Below, piece after piece: positions 26,400-38,700 of a stretch of 64,000 nt of DNA. The stretch is taken from assembly GCA_013399305.1 (NCBI GenBank), contig VXAI01000046.1:2550631-2614630 (forward strand), in the 5' to 3' direction. The notes under the pieces were generated by a model. That model was given only the letters and a program-made list of their open reading frames with translations, did not search any database and was not told the DNA's origin. The position numbers were made by a program, and so were the translations under genes. The DNA is from Rostratula benghalensis. Its lineage: Eukaryota > Chordata > Aves > Charadriiformes > Rostratulidae. Numbering within the stretch: the stretch's first letter is position 1; each line of letters begins with the position of its first letter.

Positions 26400-26570
26400 G
26401 AAGTGGCTAGTGGCTCAAAGCTGAACTAGCAGTTGGATTGGTCATGAACAGAGCTTCTCAGCAGCTGACACTGGGTCCAGTACTACTCACTATTCCTATG
26501 GGTCATCTGGATAATATGATGGAATCAATCTTCATGAAGTTTGCAGACAACCAATTCTCCAGCACTTAGA
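26400..26570 (+). mobile_element. Degraded CR1 LINE body fragment (end of reverse-transcriptase region)
   Basis: The run ctgggtccagtactactcac, then ggtcatctggataatatgat and ttcatgaagtttgcagacaa mirrors the CR1 ORF2 stretch encoding the G-P-V-L-F-x-I-x-x-D-D-L-D and K-F-A-D-D segments. Here it is scrambled by substitutions and not open. The boundaries are approximate. Confidence 0.6.
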
Positions 26571-28268
26571 GCTCCTGTTCTAAAAGAAAGGACAGCACAC
26601 ACTTCCCCCTGTACTGCCAGGTAAAAAAAAATAATTAAAAAATAATCTGACATGGGAAAAATATAATCAGAAGATTCTTAGACTGGGTAAGTTAGATCTA
26701 ACTACACATTCCACATGCACATGTAAGATATGTAAACAATACAGAGTGACAAAAAGTAGTAATTACATTTCAAAACAAGCTGTACAAATTGCAAGATAAA
26801 CACACACAAACACAGGTTTGTGGAATTTTTTTCCTGAACTGGCAGGATTGAGGACATAAAGATGAATATTAGTTAGCTGTAGAGCAACAAGATCCAAGCC
26901 CACTCATTGTCCTTCAGCTGTAGTTTCCTGCTTCCCACAGCTTTACAATTAGTGTTAGGAATTTATACTTTGGTGGCATCATTGCAGCCGGGCTCCCCTG
27001 TATTCCTTCTTTCCATTCCACTGGTAACTGTCTCTTCAGGAGCAGTCTATATATAACCAGTGACCCAGCAACTAATATTTAGCACCTTTTCTGGTTTACT
27101 GAAATATTTTTTACCAATTATTTTGTTCAGACATTTTGTTTCAAATTTCAGGTGTTACTGCCTGAAATAAACATGCTATCACTTTTCCCTTCTCCTCTTA
27201 CCCAACTTTTTTAAACATACTTTTACTTTAGATGCAAATACAAATGGAGTATGCTTTGTTACTCCCACCTGTGATATGTGAACAAAACTAGTCTTTCAAA
27301 CACCTAAACTCATCTTAAAGCGAATTATCAGTCACGCTTAATCCAAAAGAGAACAATAAAATAAAACTTAACTGTGAATTAAAAAGCCACCTCATGTGTT
27401 GTAAACAAACTCCAGTTTCCCTACCTATCCTAAACAGGTAAGAAACTGCAATTAGTGTACTATCATTAGTAGTGTACCAGCATAGAATAATGATATACTA
27501 TTAAGAGAAAGATCCAACTCTTTTAGGTGCATACATATACACACACAGACGAGCAAACAGACCATACATTTCTAACATATACAACTGCATCAAAAAACTA
27601 AATTCTATACAAGTCTGGCAAATGTTTTCTATATACAAACAGCAAATGGCTTTGGATCCCCACACAGAGTTAGTTATCTGACAAAAATGACTCACAGCTA
27701 AAATATTCTTATTATGAGAGGTCACTAAGCACATTTAGGATTTTGAACCAGAACTATTTGTAATTTGCAAACAGCTCTAAGCCAGTTCAGCTTGTCATTA
27801 GTGTATCACTGCAGCTAAAAACAGTAGAGGCCAAAAAAGGAATAAACTGAACAATACTATAAATATATCTAACAATGGGGGGAAAAAAAATATCAGAAAA
27901 TGTTTTGTATTTCACAAAGAACAATTTTTAATACACATTCATTGTTTAAGCCTGTTTAAAAAAAGTCTGTCTTCAGGACTTTATAACAGGTATACTCCAG
28001 TAAACAATTCAAGTATCTTATTTTTATTTTCATGATATAAAAATGTGTCAAGCCCCAGTGAGCAGAAGGCTAGATCAGATCTGTGTACTTGGTAACTTTC
28101 TTAGTCCAAACGAAAGATGTGGAAGAACACATTTAAGACCTTTGTTTTTTGTGTTAGCAGTGTAAGCATGCATGCAAACAGCTCTCCAGAACATCATCCA
28201 AATGAAAATTGGCTCAGACATTTGAAAAGCCTTGTTCATGTTGTTTAAAAGGCAAAAATGGGGAAGAG
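26571..28268. other. Intergenic sequence downstream of ICE2
   Basis: AT-rich with no recognised gene or repeat. The exact 3' end of ICE2 is uncertain, so part of this may be ICE2 3' UTR. Confidence 0.5.
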
Positions 28269-28274
28269 TTTATT
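28269..28274 (-). terminator. ICE2: Candidate ICE2 poly(A) signal
   Basis: TTTATT on the plus strand reads AATAAA in the ICE2 direction, about 1.2 kb past the stop codon. An ATTAAA variant lies closer, at 28536-28541. Which is used cannot be decided from the sequence. Confidence 0.3.
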
Positions 28275-29505
28275 GGACTCATTCCTGTAGTTTTTAAGAA
28301 TTTGTGTGCTCTTCTAAAAACAACATTCCTAATAAAGGAAAATACAGGCAAAAATCCAGAAAACACAAAACAACAGCAATGACAGAGGATATAATTTTCG
28401 AGCCTCAATTTCAAGAACTGTTTCTGTTGAAATTGTTTGATGAAACACAAAGTATGTACCATAAAATAGCTGTAATACAGAGAAATGTGTTTATATATAG
28501 TCACAATGTGTTGATACACTAACATTTAAAACAACTTTAATTTTTCCACACAACTCACATTCACTAGGAAACCGCACGTCATCACACTGCTTGGCCTTGT
28601 GATAGTAAGCAAGTATTCTCCTTATTCTCCTTTCCTAACTCCATTCTGTCAGTTTGGCTCTAAATTTCAAGCAAACTGCTGATGTACAGTGTTGGTTGGG
28701 TTTTTGGAATTGGAATTTAAGGCCTTAATCCTATCACTAGTTCCTCAAATCAAAACCTTAATACCTCAGGTAAGCACTACTGCTTATCAACGTGCAATCT
28801 GACAGGAGATAAATAACATTCATTTTTGAAGGCATGCCAGAATCTAATCAATTTTTGGAAATTGTTTTGGGGGAGCATAAAAATATCTATTTTAACTGTT
28901 TAGCTCTACTTGTAAGTTTCCTAGTACAACTTTATGGAATATACTACTCAAATAAGCACAGTTTTTGTTACCCAAACCTCATTTCTTACCTCATCCTAAA
29001 AAGAAGATGTATTTTTAAAAGTAATTTTAAAACTGGTAGACACTGTATGTTAAAAGGATTAAGTAATTTAAATCCAAGTAATTTCCCTTATGCACATAAA
29101 AAATAAAATATAATTTTAAATTATGTCAGAATAAAAATCTGTAGCGATTCTGGAAGAATTAAGAAACCTAAAAAGTTATTTTCCTTGTTATGTGACATCA
29201 TGGCTGTCAACCATCGCTTCACTCTCCAAGCCATAGTTTTTCTACAAAAATCATGAGACCAACAGAAGATCCTTTTGTCCCCTAAAGTCTGCTGCAGACA
29301 CTTGCCCTTTTTTCCTCTGACTGAATTTGACATTTCCATTTGAAATGTGTCTGCTGAGTTAAAAAAGGGTTAAAGGTTTATACAGTATTTCAGCCATGCC
29401 ATTTCCCCACCATCTTGTTCTAGTTCCTTTCAAGCTGCAAGAAAGCCTCAGTTTTTTGTTTCCTCTTCTCCTTCTCCAGACCATACTTATCACAGTATGG
29501 TTCAG
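28275..29505 (-). other. ICE2: Probable ICE2 3' UTR
   Basis: AT-rich sequence following the ICE2 stop codon, with no competing gene signal. The extent depends on the poly(A) site chosen. Confidence 0.45.
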
Positions 29506-29700
29506 CTATTTCTTCTTTGGTTGCATTTTGTTGTACTTCATTTTCCACTTTTTCTTCATCATTCTTTGTTTGCCATAATTCTTCAACTTCTTTGTAGCCA
29601 CACCTTCATTTCTAACACGCTTAGCTGGACTGCCTTTTGCTTCCACCGCTGCTGGCTTTCCCCCACAGGGTGTGTCTAATTGGCCTTTCGCCCCAGTCAT
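29506..29700 (-). CDS. ICE2: ICE2 exon 15 (terminal exon with stop)
   Basis: 195 bp from acceptor tccatgtctag to a TAG at 29508-29506; phase 0 with exon 14. Encodes [16 protein letters not shown], then [20 protein letters not shown], aligned with human METKSSCLPAQQVETEGVAP, followed by a Lys-rich tail of about two dozen residues that the human protein lacks. The weaker similarity makes this exon slightly less certain than the others, but phase, acceptor and order all fit. Confidence 0.85.
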   Translation of the reverse strand: MTGAKGQLDTPCGGKPAAVEAKGSPAKRVRNEGVATKKLKNYGKQRMMKKKWKMKYNKMQPKKK

Positions 29701-32700
29701 CTAGACATGGATCAGGAGAGAACAACAACAACAACAAAGCCAAACGTAACAAGAATTAATAATCTTAAATCTTTAGTAAGCACAAACGTCTACAACTGCC
29801 TTCAGAGAACTGCCTTCTATTTCTTGTTCCAGCCACACTCAGAGGCCACATCTGGAGTGGCTGACAGGCACAGCTGGTCTTCCTGTCTCCAGTGGGATCT
29901 GGCCAGTTCCACCCCTTTCTTGCCTATGTGCCTGGATTCCCTTTTGGCAGAAGAAACCAAAGTGCATGAGATAATTCGGAACTGATGCACAACTCTATTT
30001 TGCCCTCATCTGAAGCCAGGATGTGGCTAAAACACAACTGAGCCTGAAAAGCATCCCACAGTCCACTAAGCCAGGCATAGTTAACATGTGGCTTTTACAC
30101 AAGTAAGTAAACCTATGCTGACAAAAAGTAACACTTAAAAACTTTCTTACTTTTAAAGCATTGTACCACTTGTTCAAAATATTAAGAGCTGAGGGTGGGA
30201 TCTTGAGGAAATTTCCACAGCATGATACGCATCACAATTCATCAGCATAAACTACAAAGTAAGTGGGATTCCTAAAAAAAAAATCCCCCAAAATTTCTGG
30301 CAAAAGTTTCTTTAAATGCAGACAGGTTTTTTTTTTTTTTCTCATAATAAATTCTGTTCTAACAACAGCAACAAAACCCAGATGCTAGTGGTTTTTAGAC
30401 TGTTTTTATTTATTGTAATGATGTCTGAAAAGAAGATCACAGTCAAATACCAAAAACATTTCATTTCTTCAGATTTAACAGAAGTAATGCAGAATATAAA
30501 TGCCGAGTAAGGTTGATTATTTGCAGTAAAAAGGAGTAAGCCATCCGCAAAATTTTATATTTATGTCTGAGACACAGAAATTGTGTTTTCCTAAATTAAG
30601 GTACCCTCATGGCTCTAGACAAAAGCGTATGTGCCTCTATACAAAATAACATATTACTCTTATTTTAGAAACAGTACAGCATATCTATTATTACAAGTGT
30701 TTTGCTGCATAGGGAACAGCATAGGAATGAGAATTTAAGTTTCTGTATGTCGAGGAAGTCACCTGAATTGCAATGAAAGTTTCCCCAAAGTTGAAGGAGT
30801 TTAGAGCAACCAGAGACAGGTGATCAATGGCAATTTGTCCAACAGCACTAAGACACATTAGAGGGCCAAGAAGAAACCTTATTTTTACTGTAAAGAATTA
30901 TTGTTATCCCTACAACAGCCTCATCTAAAATGACAACCAACAACAGATCCAAGATGCTCCATCTGAGTCACTGAAATCAGGAATTAAGTTAATAAGGAAT
31001 TAAGTTAAGACACAAGAGATTTCAGAGTGGCATGAAGGGGATCGAGGAAAGTACTTAAACTTTCAGTAACTGAGAGTAATGTTGTTGTTTTGTTTTCTGA
31101 CTTGGCATATGAATATTCCACACCTAGCAACAGAAAAGCTCTGACATGTTTGTTGTTGGGTTTTTGTTTGTTTGGGTTGGGTTTTTTTGCCTGTGGCTGA
31201 TTTGCTTACAACTTCTCTTGTCTGCATGAGATTTTGGCTGTCACCTTCTACAGCTGAGTGCTCATTGCTGTTTCCAGAGGAAGCACTAATTTGGGGAGCT
31301 CTCCTCTACCTGGCTACTTATTTTCACAAATATGGTTAAAATTTAACATCTTAGGCCTCCAAGACATATCAGTTTCTGCTGAAACAGCCTAACGAATTCA
31401 AGATTTTGAGATCAGGGAGAAAGACAGAGGGACAAATGGAAATCATGGTGGGATTGAAAAAAAACATGAAAATAGGTTAAAAGGTCCTTGTTTGACAAAA
31501 AAGTACACCAACAAAAAGCATCATCACAAAGGCAAATTTAGAAAACCCTTAAATGCAAATATTGCATCTATTTCAGCTGTATCGCAAGCCTATAAATTAC
31601 AAAGCTTTTAATGAAGCCAAATGCTACATTCTTTTTGCTGCATGAAAGTATTATTAGCCCTCATGCAAAATTTCACTTTGAAAAAACTTTGCCATCAAAT
31701 GCAGGTAAAAAAAGTGTTTTTAAAAAAGCCCAACACTACATGTATCACAGAGAACAGCAATAAGAGGTCAGTGGAATAGACCCTGACAATAGAATTATCT
31801 TGACTGGATTTTACTTGTCCACAGTTGTACTAATCACCTTTACTCCTGCAGTCATTAGAGAGAAAATGACAACTCTACAGCATGAGTCCCACAGCCTCTG
31901 TAAGAGACCCACCCTGATGTGGAGATGCATCTTACAAAATATTCCATTATTTTAAATATTGTTTTCCCATACTATAACATTTAAAGCTAGGTGAGATGAA
32001 TCTCATCTGAAATTCTTTCTCAGGAAAAAGTATTCCTATTCTTGGTAGTGGATACAGAATTCCAAAGGGTCTCTCGGACCCCCAGAGATGACTGATAAAT
32101 ATACCAGCTATATATCCAAGTCACTGAAATATATTATTTCAAAACTGCCAATCTGCTTTTCCATCAAGTGTGATACTGACCTTCTGTTTCCACATGGCTT
32201 CCTGGGGTGCAGGTGGAAAGGTGCATGGAACTCTTCCATGACTCATGTGATAGGGCAAAGGGAGGCTGGGATCTAGTGGCACCCATGGGACTGAGAGTGT
32301 GGCAGGTACAGTAGGCAGATCACAATGAGCTTTATGTAAGTTATATGATGCTCTCATTGTCTTGTCGAGAGAACTCTTGTAGATGGCAACTGATGAATCT
32401 CCTGCAGCATGAGTTAGTAAGTAAGAGCCCTCCTGCAAACTGAAAAGATAAAGTTTGAAATGAAAAATGTTATTTAAATATTTTTGTTTTATTTGATCAG
32501 AATAGCTAAGTTCTTAATGCAACAGAAAAACGTCTTTCAGTATTTACTTATCAATTCCCATTTTATTCAAAGGCTATGGACAAAGAAGTATGAATTAAAC
32601 TGAAGCCCAAATGTGAAATGTCAGCCCACATATATAAAATTACATCTCACTCCTGTGAACTGTTCAATCACCTCAGAAGCGTCCAGTCTCCTCTTTTTGT

Positions 32701-35700
32701 TCATAGTTCATAAAAATCAAGTTCTTACTCTTTTGCAACATTTATACAAAACCTGTAATCCTAAGCACACTTTTATACAGTACTGGATTATGCTATATTA
32801 GACCTAAAAGGATCTGTAAAGTATTTCATGTATCCAAAAAATAAAAATCGAATAGACAAGCATTCTACAGAAGAAACAGGATGAGCTGGAAAATGTTGCA
32901 AATAAATGCAATGAGTAAGAATGAACACTTACTCAGACACTTTCTTCAAAATGTGATGAAGTATATTTAATGAATTTGCAGGCCTGCAAAAAAGAAAAAA
33001 AAAAGTTATGAAAGCGGTAACTCGCAAGGCTTGTTAGGACTTCAAATTCATTACTAACAAACCTACTAAAAATACTTACTTAATCAATCCAAGTTTTTCT
33101 TTTAAGTTTTCTGGAGAAATTTTTTCTAGCATAATAAGCTTTGATGTAAAAGCATCGATACGTCCTGAAAAACATTCACTCAATTAGTACACAAAAAATA
33201 AAAGAGAACAAACGCAACAGCATAATTTCAAGACCTTATGCATTTTAAAAAGAATAAAAAATTTTGCTCTTTTACCACATGGAACAGTGAAAAGTATTTA
33301 CCAGTGTTGCACAATAACGGAATGTAAAAGGTACAGCTGCTTTAAGTACTGACATCGGTATTTGGCTCGCCTTTCTACATCAGGGACATGTCCTTTGCAT
33401 CTCGGGTGATGTCTGAGATGCACAACCTCATTTTGCCATGACCTTAATCTCATCAGTTAGTTTGTATCTTCTCAAGTGTTTTTGACCTTTAGCACTATGC
33501 TTCCTTACTGGACAGATCATGACAGTTTATCTTCTACAACAAATTTACTTTTGAGTTTAATATACTTGTTTTTCTCTTCTGACACATTACACAAGCAATT
33601 GCATTGTTGGATTTTCTGGGGATTCTGTACCTTCATCTCTGGATTTTTTTTCCTCACCTGAAAGATTACAATTTAAAGTTCAGGCCTTGTTCATGGCAAA
33701 TTGTTGAAGCCCATTTGTCTTTGACATTGCTAGGAGCAACAACTCAAAGCTCTCATCACAATTTTAAAATGAAGGCTGACAAAGAATTTAGCTTCTCTTC
33801 TCACTTGATAAGCAATAAAAATCATTAGCATGGCTTGTACGCTGATGTGAGCACCATACCTCACCTCCCGGTTCTCTCTCATGTTACGCATTTCTCAGAA
33901 ATCTGTTCTATTCCAGCTCTCATGAGAAGGATAAGGAGCAGGTAGTATACTAAAATACAACCTTTTCAGTGGAATTTATTGCTTTACTATAAACCTTGTA
34001 GTTACAGTTAAAACTGCCAAACCAAAGCATTCAGCATCCCAAGCTAAGCATAAAAAGACCAAATAAAAACTCTTAAACACCATACATTTGTTACTTTTCT
34101 TGATATCAGTATTTTGTGCAAGACTAAGCAGCTAGGTTTAATATTCTGCATTGCTGACCAGAGGAAAAGAGTCTTAAAGTAATTATTAAAAAAACCCCAA
34201 TGCTCTTATTGGTGTTTTCCATTCCTCATCAGCCTCTCCTCAAAGCAGAAACCTCTCCATTTCTAAACTCAATGGCAGCATAATTGAGACAAAAAGTATC
34301 TATGAACCACTCATACCCAATTTATATTACTGCATCTTATATCTGAGAAGTGATTGATTGAAAACACTTGACACTCCCTAAGTCACCCAAGCAATTTCTC
34401 AAATAATCTTTATTTAAAGGCCAACATTATCCTATTCAAGTGAAGGTAAACTATTCTTTTGCAGTAAGTTTTGCTTAGGCAGTAATGGCAAATAAGGGAA
34501 TAATGTTCAGGGTAAAATGTTCCCATGAATCAACAAAGCTTATCGCCACTTCATTTACTGCTCAGATCAAGGACAAGTATCATATTTGGGAAACATGTCA
34601 CAGAGATTACAGCCTTTGCAGATGCAGGATTTCCTATCTCAGTACCAAGAGACTTAAATCAACAACCGAGCACAGTACTGTACCAGCAAAGAGGAGGAAC
34701 AGCACACTTAACTTTGTTTGATGATAACATCTCTGCTTTTATGCAAACAAACACAACTGTCTTTAAGAACATACAAAATTAAAAATTCAACTTAATATCA
34801 CACCTTGTAATTCTGCAGGAGGCCATAGTTACACTTCTGTTTTCTTTCTTGTCTCCTGAGCTGGCAGCGCTGCTGAGTCACTGCACTGAGCTATGAGATT
34901 CCTCCCTCAGCCACACAGAGTGACACAGCATTGAAGAACTACGCCAGACAATTACAGGGCACAGCCAAGGTCCAAAGAACTTTCCATCCATTGTTATTGG
35001 CAATACAAAAGATTGTTGAGACAGTGAATTAAGCTTTTTCAAGATACAAGAACTCCCAAGCGATTTAACACAGAGGTCAGCCACACGCTCAAATCTTCAG
35101 TATTAGAGGCTTCGCTTGAGATCTCTCTCAGAACTGTCTGAACAGGAATGCTAATTGCAGGTGCTGGTTCCACACTCATACCACGGGGTAAATTTAAATA
35201 CAGCAGTAAGTCTATGGGTCTGCTATGGCTGATTTAAAAAAATCCTTTATTATAGGACATGATATTTCACTTAAAATAATTCAAATCATAGTACAATCTG
35301 AGAAGCAAATGTGTCTGGCTGCTTACACCAAACACACAAACACACCAAACCCACAAAAATCTGCAGTCCCCAATTTGCCTACCTGAATAAATTGCATATT
35401 CTGTCAGTATCAACTGTTGGTGACATGATGAGAGTCCAACTCTGTATTTGCAGCAGTATTTTTTTTTTTTAAACTAGTGGTGAGAGGGGGCCTGCTCCAC
35501 ACGCTGAGAGCACTGATTTACTGGGCAGGACAGTGACAACCCACAGTAATCCTGTGCATCCTCAGAGCACGCAAAAGGAGCATCCCCCATTGGACCCCAG
35601 GGTTTTGCTGCTAGAAGAAGCACATCCAAGGGCTGTAATTACTCTGGATATCACTGGAATAACCAGCATTTCTCAGTCCCAACAGCTTTTTCTCCCAAGC

Positions 35701-38700
35701 AAAGGAACAGAGAGAGCGTGTCAGAGAGGCCAGGCCACAGAACCTGCCAGCCTAGGGCTCCATGCCCGTTTCAGGGCTATCATAGGTATCTAGGAAGGAG
35801 ACTGAGGACCCTCTGTACCAGGAGAGGACGGCCGTTTGTGCTGGCACAACTCCTGCAGCACCCAGGCTGCCTTCTCCTGCACTCCCCACGGCCTCCATAA
35901 AAAGGGGTGTTGGCTGGATGAGCTGTCTACAAACTTCTGCGCAAGCCATATGTTAAGTATCCTGTCACTGATGGGAGATTAGATAGATGTGCATTCTTGC
36001 AGTTTGTGTACTTTGTAAGCAGATTAGGCCTCTCTCTACAGTTTCAGTATTTCCTCACACTGCTTCTGACTCTGGGAATGTTAACAAAAATGTTGATAAA
36101 ATTGTCTACAGGAGGCTAAACTGCAGTGCAATTCATAATACTGTTCTGCTTGAAAAAAAAAAAAAAAGAAAAAAGCAAAAAGCAGAAACGCTTCAGTACT
36201 GTACGTTAAGACATAATTAGAAATGGAGAATTGCATGCAAATACTGCTTTTAAAATTAAAATTTAAATTTAATTGCCATTAAATATGAACAGCAGACAAA
36301 AATAGATGCAATCAGCAAACCTATCACCTCAAATACATTAGATTTCACATAAACCTTATAATTCTGTGAGAGGATGCAAAGTTTGTATATAAAAATTAGG
36401 AAAGGGACAACTCAGCATTTCTCAAATAGTATTCTGACGTGAGCCAGCAACAGCAAAAGGGTAATTCAGAGCACAAGTGGAAAGATTAGGCAACCACAGG
36501 CCACAACTGCTGCCAAGACAACCATAAAAAACAGATTTTTTTTTTGACAACAGGAAAGCGAGGCCGTTCCCCACTGCAGAACGTGTATTCACTGGACAAA
36601 CTGGATTGTCCTCAGTCTGTAGCACATGCCAAACATTCTCTGAATTTTCACTAACCACTTTGATGCAGATTTTCCCTTGAATACCTTACTAATCACAAGA
36701 TAATTGGTATCAGAGAGGTCTTCATGTATTAAAAGAGTTATTAACACAGTCTGCCCACGTTCTTTAAATGTATCATTTTGATTTTTCTATAGAACATATG
36801 TATGCTAATAGACATAAAAACTTCCCTGACATTTAAAATGTCATTGTACGAACATGAGTACAGCATTTTCTACAGGACATTTGTTAGTGAAGTTTCCTTA
36901 TAATGCTGCAGTCTTAGCATGCTCAGTTTGTGTGATTTTGGGTAAGTTGCTTTTACAAGCAAGATAACTTTCTACTAACATTTCCATGTTTTTTATCTTA
37001 CTGTCTTTTAATTTTCTGTGCTCTGAATTATAGCTATTTTCTCTTCTACACGACATTCATAGTATCTTCCTTCATTCTTACTGAATGTATGTTACTTCCC
37101 TGTCACAGAATCATTTACATTGTCTCCTATTTCCATCTGCTGCATGATACAGGACAATGAGTGTAAAGACTACCCCTTTCACAAGAATGTTTAATGTTGT
37201 AACACATATTAGGAAATTAAATTTCAAGGATCAACTAGATACAGACAATGAAAAACCTGGAGAATGTGCTTAAGATCATCTAGTGTTCAGAACTCCTGAG
37301 GAATATCATAGCTATGGGAAGAAGTTTTCAATACAGTTATGCTAGCTCTTTTTCTTCTTCCTGTTAGGAACTTGATTTCTGCAAAGCCAGAAAATTTTTT
37401 CCAGTACTTCAAGTACGAGACACATGTAAACTCTTTTCAAAGCATGTAATTTATCTTATTTCTGAATGACAGAACTAGGTTTAGCCCTGTCTTATTTGTT
37501 TTTCCTCATTCTTTTGTATCTTAACTGTTATCAGTGTAGAAATATGAACATTATTGCCTGTTTTTGAATTAAAATTAGAAACATTTGACCCTTTCCCATA
37601 CTGCTAGATAAAAGGCCAAGGAATCAATATCCTCTGAGCTGTATATGCAATCCTCTGTTTGCCTTACATTTTGTTATGTAGTAACAAATTAATTTAAAAT
37701 GATTTCACAAAAACAGTAAGACATATTTATAGCTCACATTTCATCAAGAAATATTTCTACCATTCCTGCAATAATTCATGTTATATATGACTCATTAAAA
37801 ACAAACAAAAGCTCCCCCCCCAAAAAGCAAAGATACTTTAAGTCATGCAGATTGCTAGCTTCAGAGAACCAAATTCACACTTACAGACATATGTCTTTGA
37901 AAGGCAAAGAAATGGAGTTCTTGAAAACAAAGTTTACTGGATACTATTTATTTAAAACCAAAGCTGAAATATCCTCTTTAACCACCAAACACAAATTTTA
38001 CACAAAGTGCTTATTTATGATAAACGTGAAAGCCAGAAGTAGAAAGTAAAAACAAATAAGGATATATGGAATATACTTTCAATAAGTATTTTTCTCTTTT
38101 GTTACTCTATGAATATGCAGATGTACATTTATTTTTTTAAGCAGAAATCAAAACATGAACTTACCAATATAAAATAAGCATTCAGAATGCAACATACTCT
38201 CTGTCCACAACTGACATACTTCACTTTCTGTAAAAGCTTCAACACCGTAATAGGCTTGGTATTCTAATTTTGGCAACACAAATATTGGAGTAAGCTATAA
38301 AAGTGAAGATACAAGAAAAATCAGCACTCACTGTCCAAGAAATGTCCACAATTGAACTACATTTTGTAACTGATAATCATCATCATCATCTTCCACTACA
38401 GCTGAAGCAACAAAGACATTGAACACATTTTGTGTGATGGTGCACATTCTGTGAAACCCACAGTACAGCCTTTGAACTACAGACTTTAGAGGAAGGTGAA
38501 GTGCACAAAAAAACCCCAAACAAACAAAATATACCCAAACAAACCACCTAGACATGCACCTACAAATAATAAAATTTTACCACTAAGTAATTTTTCTATG
38601 GGACTAGTTTCAAATTCACACTTCTGTGCTCTACTGCCCTCTGCAGGAATTTAAGAAAAACACATTATTCTATTTCTGATTTGCATATTATTAGTGAAAT

